Source of the DNA: Acidobacteria bacterium UBA7540
Lineage (GTDB): Bacteria; Acidobacteriota; Terriglobia; UBA7540
Assembly (NCBI GenBank): GCA_002478145.1
Contig: DLMI01000191.1
Coordinates: 1 to 14,554 of the forward strand
Length of the DNA: 14,554 nucleotides
Direction: 5' to 3'
Within the stretch, counting starts at the first letter, position 1. The number at the start of each line of letters is the position of its first letter. Below the pieces are notes generated by a model. The model was not told the DNA's origin, did no database searches, and worked only from the letters and a program-made list of their open reading frames with translations. Below are positions 1-7,891 of the stretch, piece by piece. The translations under genes were made by a program, and so were the position numbers.

Positions 1-16
1 CTCGGCACGAAGTTGT

Positions 17-1207
17 CTACTGCTTTTCCGTGAGTGCTGCCACACCGGGCAACGTCAATCCCGACAAGAACTCGAGCGACGCGCCGCCGCCGGTTGAGAT
101 GTGGCTGATCTTATCCGCCACGCCCATCTTTTTCACCGCCGCCACGGAGTCGCCGCCGCCGACAATGGAAAGCGCTGAAGAAGCGGCAACCGCCTTGGCG
201 ATGGCCAGGGTGCCTTCCGCGAACTGGCTCATCTCGAAGACACCCATGGGGCCGTTCCAGACGATGGTCTTGGCGCCGGCAATTTCCCGGGCATATTCGG
301 CGCGCGTGGCGGGTCCGATGTCCAATCCAATCCAGCCGGCGGGAATGTTCTGCGTGTTGACCACTTCCGCCGGCGCGCTGGCGTCGAATTTCTCGGCTAC
401 CACATGATCCTTGGGCAGCAGGAACTTCTTGCCGCTGCTCTTGGCGAAGTTCAGCAGTGCCTTGGCGCTTTCCAGCTTGTCATCTTCAACTTTGGATTGG
501 CCGACTTCCACGCCCTCTGCCTTCAGGAAGGTGTAAGCCATGGCCCCGCCCACCAGCACAGTGTCCGCGAGTTTCGCGAAATTCTCGAGCAGTTCGATCT
601 TGTCGGACACCTTGGCGCCGCCCACAATCGCTACGTACGGACGGGCGGGGTTCTGCACCGCCTTACCCAGATATTCGAGCTCCTTCTCCATCAACATGCC
701 CGCCGCGCAGGGCGAAAGGAAATGGGTGATGCCCTCGGTTGAAGCGTGCGCGCGGTGAGCGGTGCCGAAAGCGTCGTTCACGTAAACCTCGGCCAGGGCC
801 GCCAGTCGCCGGGCGAATTCCGGCACGTTCTTTTCCTCTTCAGGATGGAAGCGCAGGTTTTCGAGCAGCAGCACCTCCCCATCCTTGAGCGCCTGGGCTT
901 GCTTTTCGACTTCCGGGCCCACGCAGTCGGCGGCGAAGGCCACGGGCTTGCCGAGCAGCTCCGAAAGCCGCGTGGCTGCCGGCTTCAGGCTCATCTTCGG
1001 ATTGGGCTTCCCTTTGGGTCTTCCCAGGTGCGAAGCCAGAATGAGCCGCGCTCCCTGTCCCAGGGCGTACTGGATGGTGGGAAGCGAGGCGCGAATGCGG
1101 GTGTCATCGGTGATCTCGGAGGCATCGTTCAGCGGGACATTGTAATCCACCCGCATGAAGACACGCTTACCCGAAACGTTAATATCCGTTATAGATAGTT
1201 TTGACAT
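17..1207 (-). CDS. pgk: Phosphoglycerate kinase
   Basis: This cytoplasmic enzyme interconverts 1,3-bisphosphoglycerate + ADP and 3-phosphoglycerate + ATP in glycolysis/gluconeogenesis. The 396-aa length is normal for a bacterial PGK. Family motifs occur in order: RVDYNVP (19-25, substrate site; Tyr where Phe is common), SHLGRP (59-64), LLLENLRF (113-120), NDAFGTAHR (144-152), [10 protein letters not shown] (195-204), WNGPMGVFE (317-325), GGGDSVAAV (350-358, nucleotide site) and STGGGASLE (371-379). The N- and C-terminal Rossmann-like lobes are both complete. The ATG at 1207 is preceded by AGGAAA at a short spacing. It lies 278 bp downstream of gap on the same strand, the usual gap-pgk order. 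I see no separate promoter in the spacer, so co-transcription is likely but not shown. No terminator is visible in the 16 bases beyond the stop. Confidence 0.98.
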   Translation of the reverse strand: MSKLSITDINVSGKRVFMRVDYNVPLNDASEITDDTRIRASLPTIQYALGQGARLILASHLGRPKGKPNPKMSLKPAATRLSELLGKPVAFAADCVGPEVEKQAQALKDGEVLLLENLRFHPEEEKNVPEFARRLAALAEVYVNDAFGTAHRAHASTEGITHFLSPCAAGMLMEKELEYLGKAVQNPARPYVAIVGGAKVSDKIELLENFAKLADTVLVGGAMAYTFLKAEGVEVGQSKVEDDKLESAKALLNFAKSSGKKFLLPKDHVVAEKFDASAPAEVVNTQNIPAGWIGLDIGPATRAEYAREIAGAKTIVWNGPMGVFEMSQFAEGTLAIAKAVAASSALSIVGGGDSVAAVKKMGVADKISHISTGGGASLEFLSGLTLPGVAALTEKQ

Positions 1208-1485
1208 GGATATTTCCTTTCTGAGATGTCAGTGGTCCGTCGTCCGTCGTCCGTTGCCAATCCTCCGTTGTCCCGACGGCTTGCTTTTGGAAGGGGTCCG
1301 GTCGAGCGGAGATAAGCATTGAGTTTGGGTGCAAGCTCATCGACCAGTTGCAACGGACTACGGACCCGCCGCGGCGGGACCACGGACAGTTGGCTATTGT
1401 GCCCCGTGTCCGTTGTCAGCCGTCCAGTGACAAATGTGAAATGGCTTGCAACGGACTACGGACAACGGACCACGGACAGTTTGCT
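1208..1485. repeat. gap-pgk spacer filled with ACGGAC word arrays
   Basis: This spacer holds several runs of an ACGGAC-type word. One run at 1232-1256 has the order GTCCGT. Runs at 1350-1387 and 1449-1479 have the order ACGGAC, and there are scattered copies at 1402-1430. The 25-mer at 1232-1256 is the reverse complement of 1449-1473 except at two positions, so the transcript could fold into a long stem around a 192-nt loop. The 1350-1387 run is interrupted by a 14-bp palindrome (separate entry). No ORF or RNA gene is recognisable. Confidence 0.85.
1365..1378. repeat. 14-bp perfect palindrome, copy 1
   Basis: CCCGCCGCGGCGGG equals its own reverse complement. It sits inside an ACGGAC array. 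The neighbouring array at 1449-1479 has the same flanks (GCAACGGACTACGGA on the left, ACCACGGACAGTT on the right) with only CAACGG between them. The palindrome is bracketed by one A on each side. The identical 14-mer occurs at 3546-3559. Confidence 0.85.
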
Positions 1486-2526
<1,041 letters not shown>

Positions 2527-2537
2527 TCAAATCAAGA

Positions 2538-2566
2538 ATCTTACGCGGGTTGCCAGGTGTTGTCAA
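2538..2566 (-). promoter_or_regulatory. Sigma70-type promoter for gap
   Basis: The minus strand reads TTGACA (2566-2561), a 17-nt spacer, then TAAGAT (2543-2538). The -35 is a perfect consensus match, the spacing is optimal and the -10 matches 4 of 6. Transcription would begin near 2531, giving a leader of about 40 nt before the gap ATG. No operator is evident around it. Confidence 0.7.
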
Positions 2567-2880
2567 AGCCAGCAGCTTGCCAATGCAGACAGTTCGTCGT
2601 ATTTCTGGCTTGCGTCAAAAAACTCAGACTGGAAGACTCGCATGACCTCTGCCGCACCCAAGATTCCAAAAGGGCAGCAGGCAGTGGGCGGCACGTCCCG
2701 GGTGGAGGCAATCTGAAACCTAAAATCTAGCCATACGGTTTTGAAATTCTCCGCCCTCCCCAGGCAGTCGAGGGTCAAGAGTCGAGAGCCGAAAAGGGCG
2801 ATAGCGCAAAAATGTGTGCGACAACCTGCACAGAGTTTGGCGGTAAGAATCTAAGACCGAAAATTGCCCCAGCCTCTAGC
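2567..2880. other. Gene-free stretch between the gap promoter and the tandem repeat
   Basis: I find no credible gene here. It contains short degenerate word strings: GGCAGCAGGCAGTGGGCGGC near 2672, AATCTGAAACCTAAAATCTA near 2710 and GGTCAAGAGTCGAGAG near 2773. These resemble families also seen at 4711-4790. The 71-aa minus-strand frame at 2563-2778 has no RBS or recognisable domain. Confidence 0.5.
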
Positions 2881-2942
2881 ATGTGTGCCTTGGCCTTGTC
2901 TTTCCTGAATCCCGAATCCTGAATCCTGGCTCCTGCTCTTCC

Positions 2943-3061
2943 CCCTTTCTTTTCAACAACATTCCCGCTTTAAACGCGAATCTCCTTTATTTTCACATAC
3001 ATTCCCGCTTGGTCGCGGCTTTTTCCACAGCGCCCCTTTGTTTTCAACAACATTCCCGCTT
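2943..3061 (-). repeat. Three 28-nt modules in repeat copy 1
   Basis: Modules lie at 2943-2970, 2983-3010 and 3034-3061. On the minus strand each reads AAGCGGGAATGT, four variable bases, GAAAA, one variable base, AAAGG and a purine. Start-to-start spacing is 40 and 51 nt. A degenerate fourth copy (CCTTTGTTCAAGCATGCCGGCG on the plus strand, in part) begins near 3081. The 12-base AAGCGGGAATGT core is invariant here. The direct orientation and spacing of about four to five helical turns would fit protein sites, but no function is known to me. Confidence 0.8.
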
Positions 3062-3199
3062 GGTTCGTGCAAAAAAGAATTCCTTTGTTCAAGCATGCCG
3101 GCGAACTCACCGATCCTGCTCTGTCGAGCCGGTTAGCATGTGTGCCTTGGTCTTGTCTGTCCTGAATCCCGAATCCTGAGTCCTGAATCCTGCTCTTCC

Positions 3200-3318
3200 C
3201 CCTTTCTTTTCAACAACATTCCCGCTTTAAACACGAATCTCCTTTATTTTCATATACATTCCCGCTTCCCGAGGGCTTTTTCCACACCGCCCCTTTGTTT
3301 TCAATAACATTCCCGCGT
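3200..3318 (-). repeat. Three 28-nt modules in repeat copy 2
   Basis: Modules lie at 3200-3227, 3240-3267 and 3291-3318, each exactly 257 bp from its partner in copy 1. The third has drifted most (CGCGGGAATGTTATTGAAAA on the minus strand). The modules are visibly better conserved between copies than the DNA between them, for example 3268-3280 against 3011-3023. Confidence 0.8.
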
Positions 3319-3520
3319 CGGTCCTGCAAAAAAGAATTCCTTTGTTCACGCATGACGGCGAATTCACCCATCCTGCCCTGTCGAGCCGGTTAGCATTTTT
3401 GCCTTGGTTTTGTCTGTCCTGAATCCCGAATCCTGCTCTTCCCCGCCCCATGGTGTTCACCCTTCAGTGCTAACATAACACTAATAGGCTACAGCAAGTC
3501 GTGTGGCATGTCAAGAGAAG

Positions 3521-3582
3521 CTTTCAGCCGTCAGCGGTCAGCTATCCCGCCGCGGCGGGTCAGCTTTCAGCCTTTAGCCTTC
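3521..3582. repeat. TCAGC word array interrupted by a palindrome
   Basis: TTTCAGCCGTCAGCGGTCAG continues with further TCAGC/TTTAGCC words to about 3582. The array is split after GCTAT by the 14-bp palindrome at 3546-3559 and resumes with TCAGCTTTCAGCC. Confidence 0.7.
3546..3559. repeat. 14-bp perfect palindrome, copy 2
   Basis: This is identical to 1365-1378 (CCCGCCGCGGCGGG) but inside an unrelated word array. It is bracketed by one T on each side. Removing the palindrome and one T restores GCTATCAGCTTTCAGC, a regular continuation of the surrounding words. Confidence 0.85.
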
Positions 3583-3623
3583 ATACGATTTGAATCCTAC
3601 CCAGTTTAGTGTCTTCTGCTTTT

Positions 3624-3692
3624 GGAGGGCCGCAGGTGCGGAGGGCGGGACGTCCGCTACGACATCGCCGGGCTGAGGCCCGCCGCTACGAG
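3624..3692. repeat. GC-rich hairpin block upstream of the exported-protein gene
   Basis: This block contains the 8-bp palindrome GGACGTCC (about 3648-3655), a CGGGC-TGAG-GCCCG stem-loop (3669-3682) and a direct repeat CCGCTACGA at 3654-3662 and 3683-3691 (29 nt apart). It reads as a compact repeat element rather than coding DNA. It ends about 15 bp before the candidate promoter of the next gene, so it may be a regulator, a terminator-like structure or simply a dispersed repeat. Confidence 0.5.
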
Positions 3693-3705
3693 CATTTTCA
3701 GTGTC

Positions 3706-3734
3706 CTGCCAAGCTTGGCCGGATGTGCTATGGT
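3706..3734 (+). promoter_or_regulatory. Candidate extended -10 promoter
   Basis: CTGCCA (3706-3711, 4/6 to TTGACA), a 17-nt spacer, then TATGGT (3729-3734) preceded by TG one base upstream (TGCTATGGT). Transcription would start near 3741, at the two ATG codons at 3740 and 3743, implying a leaderless or near-leaderless message. The spacing is good but the hexamers are only moderate. Confidence 0.3.
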
Positions 3735-3739
3735 TGGGG

Positions 3740-4597
3740 ATGATGTTGCTACCGATACCCATCAAGTGGCTCACCATTCTCCTGGCGATACAGATTCTAG
3801 GGGTGCAAACGCCCGAAGTGATGAGCGCCGAGCTGAAGCCGAAAACGGTGGAGGCCTTCGACAGGTACGTTCAGTTGACTGAGGCACAAATCAATCGGGA
3901 AGTTTCACAAACTGAAAAGTTCTTGTATGTGGATGAACTTCCTCTGCCGCGCCGCTCCGAAGTCCTGGCCGCACTCAAGCGCGGTGAGATCTTTATGGAG
4001 CGGCTTCAGACGCTCGATGCTTCCGGTCACACGCTGGAGGCGCCGGAGGCAATCATCCATCATTGGCTGGGAGCAGTTTTCGTTCCGGGCGCAAATCTTC
4101 CACAGACGATCGCTCTCGCGCAGGACTACAATCACCACCAGGATATCTATAAGCCGGAGGTGGTTGGCTCACGTCTGATCAGCCGCGACGGGAATGACTT
4201 CAAGATCTATTATCGCCTGCGGAAAAAGAAAGTCATCACCGTCACGCTCAACACCAATCACGACGTTCATTATTTCCCCATTGATTCCACGCGCTGGTAC
4301 AGCCGCTCTTATTCAACCAGAATCGCCGAAGTGGCCGATGCCGACACACCGAATGAGCGCGAAAAGCCCGTCGGCCAGGACGAGGGATTCCTCTGGCGGA
4401 TCAATTCCTACTGGAAGTTTGAGGAGAAAGACGGCGGGGTCTACATCGAGTGCGAGTCAATTTCCCTCACCCGCGACATTCCCACAGGATTGGGTTGGCT
4501 GATCAAGCCCTTCGTAACCAGCATCCCCAAAGAATCCCTGGAAATGACCATGGGCTCAACTCGGGCAGCGCTCGCAGCGGGCAGGAAAGGAAATTAG
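3740..4597 (+). CDS. Probable exported protein of unknown function, SRPBCC/START-like
   Basis: I do not recognise a named family with certainty. From the ATG at 3740 the product is 285 aa. Residues 1-30 look like a signal peptide: Lys9, a hydrophobic run WLTILLAIQILGV, then a polar stretch ending SA before Glu31. The mature part has alternating charged and aromatic strands (DFKIYYRLRKKKVITVTL; YWKFEEKDGGVYIECESISL) and ends with a proline-framed helix, which suggests an SRPBCC/START-type helix-grip fold (inference). An upstream GTG at 3701 would add 13 residues before the signal. No Shine-Dalgarno precedes either start, although a promoter-like sequence sits just upstream. It stands alone on the plus strand, convergent with the efflux operon. 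Its last codons and TAG stop are formed by the start of a GAAATT array. Confidence 0.85.
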   Translation: MMLLPIPIKWLTILLAIQILGVQTPEVMSAELKPKTVEAFDRYVQLTEAQINREVSQTEKFLYVDELPLPRRSEVLAALKRGEIFMERLQTLDASGHTLEAPEAIIHHWLGAVFVPGANLPQTIALAQDYNHHQDIYKPEVVGSRLISRDGNDFKIYYRLRKKKVITVTLNTNHDVHYFPIDSTRWYSRSYSTRIAEVADADTPNEREKPVGQDEGFLWRINSYWKFEEKDGGVYIECESISLTRDIPTGLGWLIKPFVTSIPKESLEMTMGSTRAALAAGRKGN

Positions 4598-4656
4598 AAA
4601 TTAGAAATTGGAAATTAGAAATTCGAAACTGGAAATTGGAAATTGGAAACTGGAAA
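4589..4656. repeat. GAAATT(A/G)G word array at the stop codon
   Basis: This is about 68 bp of GGAAATTAGAAATTAGAAATT-like words with drift (GAAATTCGAAACTGGAAATT), an irregular 7-8 nt period. It starts within the last codons of the preceding plus-strand gene, whose TAG stop (4595-4597) is part of the array. It is A-rich in otherwise GC-rich DNA. Confidence 0.85.
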
Positions 4657-4710
4657 ACAAGGCTGCTAAGTTTCAATTTCGAGTCTCGGCAGCATCTCTG
4701 CCCCAAGACA

Positions 4711-4790
4711 GGCAGTAAGCAGGAGGCAGTAGGCAACAAGTAGTCGGCGCAAGCGAGAGGGCAATCCAAAATCTAAAATCCCAAATCCGA
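4711..4790. repeat. GCAGTAGGCAG and AATCTAAAATCC word arrays
   Basis: Two different word strings follow one another. 4711-4743 is built from GGCAGTAAGCAGGAGGCAGT-type units. 4762-4790 is built from AATCCAAAATCTAAAATCCC. Between and after them are only short unstructured bases and a CCCCAGCCCC string (4793-4827). Weaker relatives of both arrays occur at 2672-2735. No gene is present. Confidence 0.65.
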
Positions 4791-4831
4791 TATCGCCCCA
4801 GCCCCAAGCACCCAGCCCCTTTCCCCCAACG

Positions 4832-4858
4832 CACCACGGACTACGGACAACGGACTCA
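4832..4858. repeat. ACGGAC word array reaching into the permease stop codon
   Basis: CACCACGGACTACGGACAAC continues with GGACTCA. The final TCA is the TGA stop of the RND permease read on the minus strand. In the message the stop is followed at once by GTCCGTTGTCCGTAGTCCGT. This is the same word family, in the same orientation to the gene, as the array after gap at 1449-1479. Confidence 0.8.
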
Positions 4859-7800
4859 CGCGCGCTTCTGCTCGAGCAAGGAATAGAGCACCGGCATCAC
4901 CAGCAAAGTAATGAAAGTTGAGATGGAGAGGCCGCCGATGACGGCCAGGGCCAAGGGTTTTTGCAATTCTGCTCCCGCCCCCAGACCCAGCGCCAGCGGA
5001 AGCAAGCCAAAAAGCGTACACAGCGTCGTCATCAAAATCGGACGCACACGGATTTTGCCGGCCTGCACCAGGGCCTCGCTAAGCGGCATCCCTTGCTCTT
5101 CCCAGAGCTTGTGAACGTAGTCAAAAAGAATGATGCCGTTCTTTACGACCAACCCCACCATCAAGATGATCCCCATAAATGAGGAGACATTGAGCGCCGT
5201 CCCGGTGGCGAGCAGCATCACGAAGACGCCGAGCAGTGAAAGCGGGGCTGCCGACATAATAATCAGGGCGGGGGCGAAGGCGCGGAACTGGATCACCAGC
5301 ACGATGAAAACCGCCGCCAGCGCCAGGCCGAGGACGGAGAGGAGGTCGCGGAAGGAGCTTTGCTGGCTTTCATAGAGGCCGCCGATTTCATAGGTGGTCC
5401 CCACTGGAAACTGGATAGTGCTCAGGAGGTTCTTCACGTCGCGTACGGCGCTTCCCAGGCCGCGGTTCTCAAGTCGCGCCGAAAGCGCCACCATCAAGCG
5501 CTGATTCTCGCGCGTCAATTCGCTCTCGCCCTGGACGGTCTCGATCCGGGCCAGAGCGGAAACCGGCACAATCTGCTTGCTCGGCGTGAGGATGGGGAAC
5601 TGCTGCACGTCCGGGTAGTTATACCGGAACGAATCCGGAAAGCGCACGCGGATGCCGATGGTGCGGTCGGTCTGACGAAGATCGGTCTCCGTCAACCCCA
5701 GCAGCCCCGCCCCGACTTGCTGCGAGACTTGGTCCACCGTGAGGCCGAGATGGCCTGCCTGGACAGGATCAACGTGAACCACGATTTCCGGGTTGCCCTT
5801 GAGGATACCCTGGAAATCCACGATGCCGGGGATCTGCTGCATTTTCGGCCCGATCTCGTCCGCAAGCCTCTCCAGTTCAGGCATGTTACTGCCGAAAATT
5901 TTCACCTCAATGGGGTTGGGGTTCCCTTCCATATCGCCAATCATGTCCTGGAGCACTTGAGTGAACTCCACCCGCACCCCGGGAATCTTGCTGAGGATGG
6001 TTTGGCGGAGCTCATCCATGGTCTCGTAGATGCTGCGGTCGCGCCGGGAGCGGGGTTTCAGCTTGACCACAATCTCGCCCGTGTTTTGAGTGGTCGCGAA
6101 AGGCCCCATCTCCGCGCCGGTGCGGCGCAAGAAGGCCTCGGTTTCAGGCGTCTTTTGGACCTGGTCCCCCACCAGTTGATCGATGCGGTCAGTCTCCGCC
6201 AGCGAAGTTCCCGGCGGTGTCCACATGTCGAGGACAAAGCCACCTTCGTCCATCTCAGGAAGAAAGCCGGTTTCTGCGCGCGTGTAAAGAAACACGGCAA
6301 TGGCGATGGAAGCCAGGGTAGCTGCTGCCACCACCCAACGCTTGCGAAGCGACCACCGAACGGCCTTTTCATAGGCACGATTGATGGGCCCGATGAAACT
6401 CTCCGCCGTCGCGCGGTGACGCTCCGGGGAAAGAAGCCTTTGGGAGAGGAGGGGGATGAGGGTTAGCGCGAATACGAGGGAGAGAAGCACCGACACGGCA
6501 AGGGTGAGGCAAAGCGCCGAGAAGAAATCGCCCACCACGCCTTTCAGCAGGCTCAAGGGAGAGAACACGACCACGGTAGTTGCCGTCGAGCCGATGACGG
6601 CGCTCAGCAACTCCTGCGTTCCTTTTTCCGCCGCTTCTGCGGGCGGCTCGCCAAGTCCGAGATGGCGGTAGATGTTTTCAATGATGACCACCGCATCGTC
6701 GATGATCAGTCCGATGGCAACGGCCAACCCACCCAGCGACATCAGGTTGAGCGTGCTCCCGAACAAATTCATGAAGAAAAAGGTGCTGATGACGGTGATG
6801 GGAAGTGTAACTGCCGCAATCAGGGTGGTGCGGCTTTCGCGCAGAAAGAGGAAGAGAATAACAACCGCGAGCAAACATCCGATCAGGACTGCATCGCGGA
6901 TACTGGCCACCGCCTCGCGCACGAATTCCGCCATGTCGTAAACGACCGAGAGGCGCAGCGTCCTGGGAATTGCCGAGCCCAGGTCTTCCGCCAGGGCCTT
7001 GGCCTGATCGGCGACTTGCAGGATGTTCCCACCAATCTGGCGTGAGATGCTGAGCAAGGCCCCCGGCCTGCCGTTCCCGTAAACCAGGATGCGGGGATCC
7101 TCGACTCCGTCCCGGACTTCACCGAGGTCGCAAACCCGGATGGGCGTCTGGCCCTCCACCGCCACGACGGAATTTCGAATATCGTCCAGGTCGGTAAACT
7201 GGCCGGTGGCCAAGACGAGATAGCGTGAATAGTCTTTGTCCAATCGCCCGACGGAGGTCACCCCGTTGGTGGCGCGCAGGCGGTCGGCGATGTCCGGCAA
7301 GGAAAGGCGGTGGGCGAGCATCTTCTGCGGATCGACGATTACGGAAACCTCGCGCGTCGAGCTGGCCTGGACTTCCACCAGCGCCACGCCCGGCACCCGG
7401 CTGAAAAGCGGACGCAGGTTGTAGTAGGCATAATCGCGCAGGTCCGAGTCTGGGACGTTGCCGTTCAGGACAAACATGAGGATGGGCCACGCCGTGGGTG
7501 TAATGCGCTCGACCGAGATGTCGGTGGAGGCGGGCAGGTCCGTTCTGACGTCGCTGACGCGCGCCTGGAGGAGCTGAAGCGCATACTGCATATCCATGTC
7601 GGGATTGAACAGAACGGAAATCTCGGTGGCCCCCCGGATGGTCCTGGAGCGCACGCGGCGTGCACCCAGCACTGTCCGCGCCTCCTCTTCGAGAGGCCGC
7701 GTCACCGTGAGGAGCATGTTCCGAGGCGAAAGATCACCCGCGTGCGCCAGGATGACAATGCGCGGGAAGGAAAGCTCGGGATAGATGTTGCTGGGCAACC

Positions 7801-7891
7801 GGAAAACCGAAACCAGGCCCGCAACCACCAGCAAGCCCGTCAGCAGGTAAACGGCGCGACTGTTCCGGCGACAGAAGCGGACGACGTTCAT
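4856..7891 (-). CDS. RND efflux permease (HAE/AcrB-like inner-membrane pump)
   Basis: This is a proton-driven trimeric inner-membrane pump that passes substrate into the adaptor/TolC channel. The 1011-aa length matches the RND family, with two similar halves. The first helix is at about 13-31. A large periplasmic loop follows to about 333, a helix cluster to about 485, a helix at 518-536, a second periplasmic loop to about 850, and the final cluster ends at the C terminus. In TM4 the motif AIGLIIDDAVVIIEN carries Asp398-Asp399, the proton-relay pair of drug/organic-type pumps; heavy-metal pumps instead carry a DG motif. The TM10 lysine is Lys917 (VGLVVKNGII) and the TM11 motif RVRPILMT follows at 948. 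The substrate cannot be read from sequence. The start overlaps the adaptor stop by 4 bp (ATGA), with AAGGT upstream, so translation is coupled. Confidence 0.96.
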   Translation of the reverse strand: MNVVRFCRRNSRAVYLLTGLLVVAGLVSVFRLPSNIYPELSFPRIVILAHAGDLSPRNMLLTVTRPLEEEARTVLGARRVRSRTIRGATEISVLFNPDMDMQYALQLLQARVSDVRTDLPASTDISVERITPTAWPILMFVLNGNVPDSDLRDYAYYNLRPLFSRVPGVALVEVQASSTREVSVIVDPQKMLAHRLSLPDIADRLRATNGVTSVGRLDKDYSRYLVLATGQFTDLDDIRNSVVAVEGQTPIRVCDLGEVRDGVEDPRILVYGNGRPGALLSISRQIGGNILQVADQAKALAEDLGSAIPRTLRLSVVYDMAEFVREAVASIRDAVLIGCLLAVVILFLFLRESRTTLIAAVTLPITVISTFFFMNLFGSTLNLMSLGGLAVAIGLIIDDAVVIIENIYRHLGLGEPPAEAAEKGTQELLSAVIGSTATTVVVFSPLSLLKGVVGDFFSALCLTLAVSVLLSLVFALTLIPLLSQRLLSPERHRATAESFIGPINRAYEKAVRWSLRKRWVVAAATLASIAIAVFLYTRAETGFLPEMDEGGFVLDMWTPPGTSLAETDRIDQLVGDQVQKTPETEAFLRRTGAEMGPFATTQNTGEIVVKLKPRSRRDRSIYETMDELRQTILSKIPGVRVEFTQVLQDMIGDMEGNPNPIEVKIFGSNMPELERLADEIGPKMQQIPGIVDFQGILKGNPEIVVHVDPVQAGHLGLTVDQVSQQVGAGLLGLTETDLRQTDRTIGIRVRFPDSFRYNYPDVQQFPILTPSKQIVPVSALARIETVQGESELTRENQRLMVALSARLENRGLGSAVRDVKNLLSTIQFPVGTTYEIGGLYESQQSSFRDLLSVLGLALAAVFIVLVIQFRAFAPALIIMSAAPLSLLGVFVMLLATGTALNVSSFMGIILMVGLVVKNGIILFDYVHKLWEEQGMPLSEALVQAGKIRVRPILMTTLCTLFGLLPLALGLGAGAELQKPLALAVIGGLSISTFITLLVMPVLYSLLEQKRA

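Larger units (their letters stand above)
2881..3450. repeat. 257-bp tandem repeat, 2.2 copies
   Basis: Copy 1 is 2881-3137, copy 2 is 3138-3394 and a truncated third copy is 3395 to about 3450. Landmarks recur at exactly 257 bp: the start ATGTGTGCCTTGG at 2881/3138; 28-nt modules at 2943/3200, 2983/3240 and 3034/3291; and the end CTGTCGAGCCGGTTAGC. The copies have many substitutions but no net length change. Each begins with a TCCTGAATCC word string and continues with three modules plus a degenerate fourth. The block lies between divergent gap and the exported-protein gene. A frame of roughly 54 codons is open on the minus strand in both copies, but most differences between copies change the amino acid, so it looks non-coding. 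Confidence 0.92.

Noticed and set aside
2883..3179. 98-aa plus-strand frame in the same repeat
   Set aside because: It translates repeat words (ILNPGS, VLNPES) and modules with no domain. It runs out of frame between copies because 257 is not a multiple of 3.
2881..3450. CRISPR array
   Set aside because: The internal 28-nt modules are degenerate, spacings are unequal (40, 51, about 47) and the intervening DNA is itself repeated at 257 bp, unlike unique spacers. No cas gene is present.
3227..3460. 77-aa minus-strand frame in the 257-bp repeat
   Set aside because: A frame of about 54 codons is open in both repeat copies, but the differences between copies mostly change amino acids and there is no RBS, so the openness looks incidental to a non-coding repeat.
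5360..6466. 368-aa frame opposite the RND permease
   Set aside because: It is antisense to a fully conserved RND coding region, His/Arg/Leu-rich, with no RBS or recognisable domain.
4856..7891. Heavy-metal (CzcA/CusA) type for the RND permease
   Set aside because: TM4 carries the Asp-Asp pair (398-399) of drug/organic pumps instead of the DG motif of metal pumps, and no metal-binding Met/His cluster or metal-resistance neighbour is visible.
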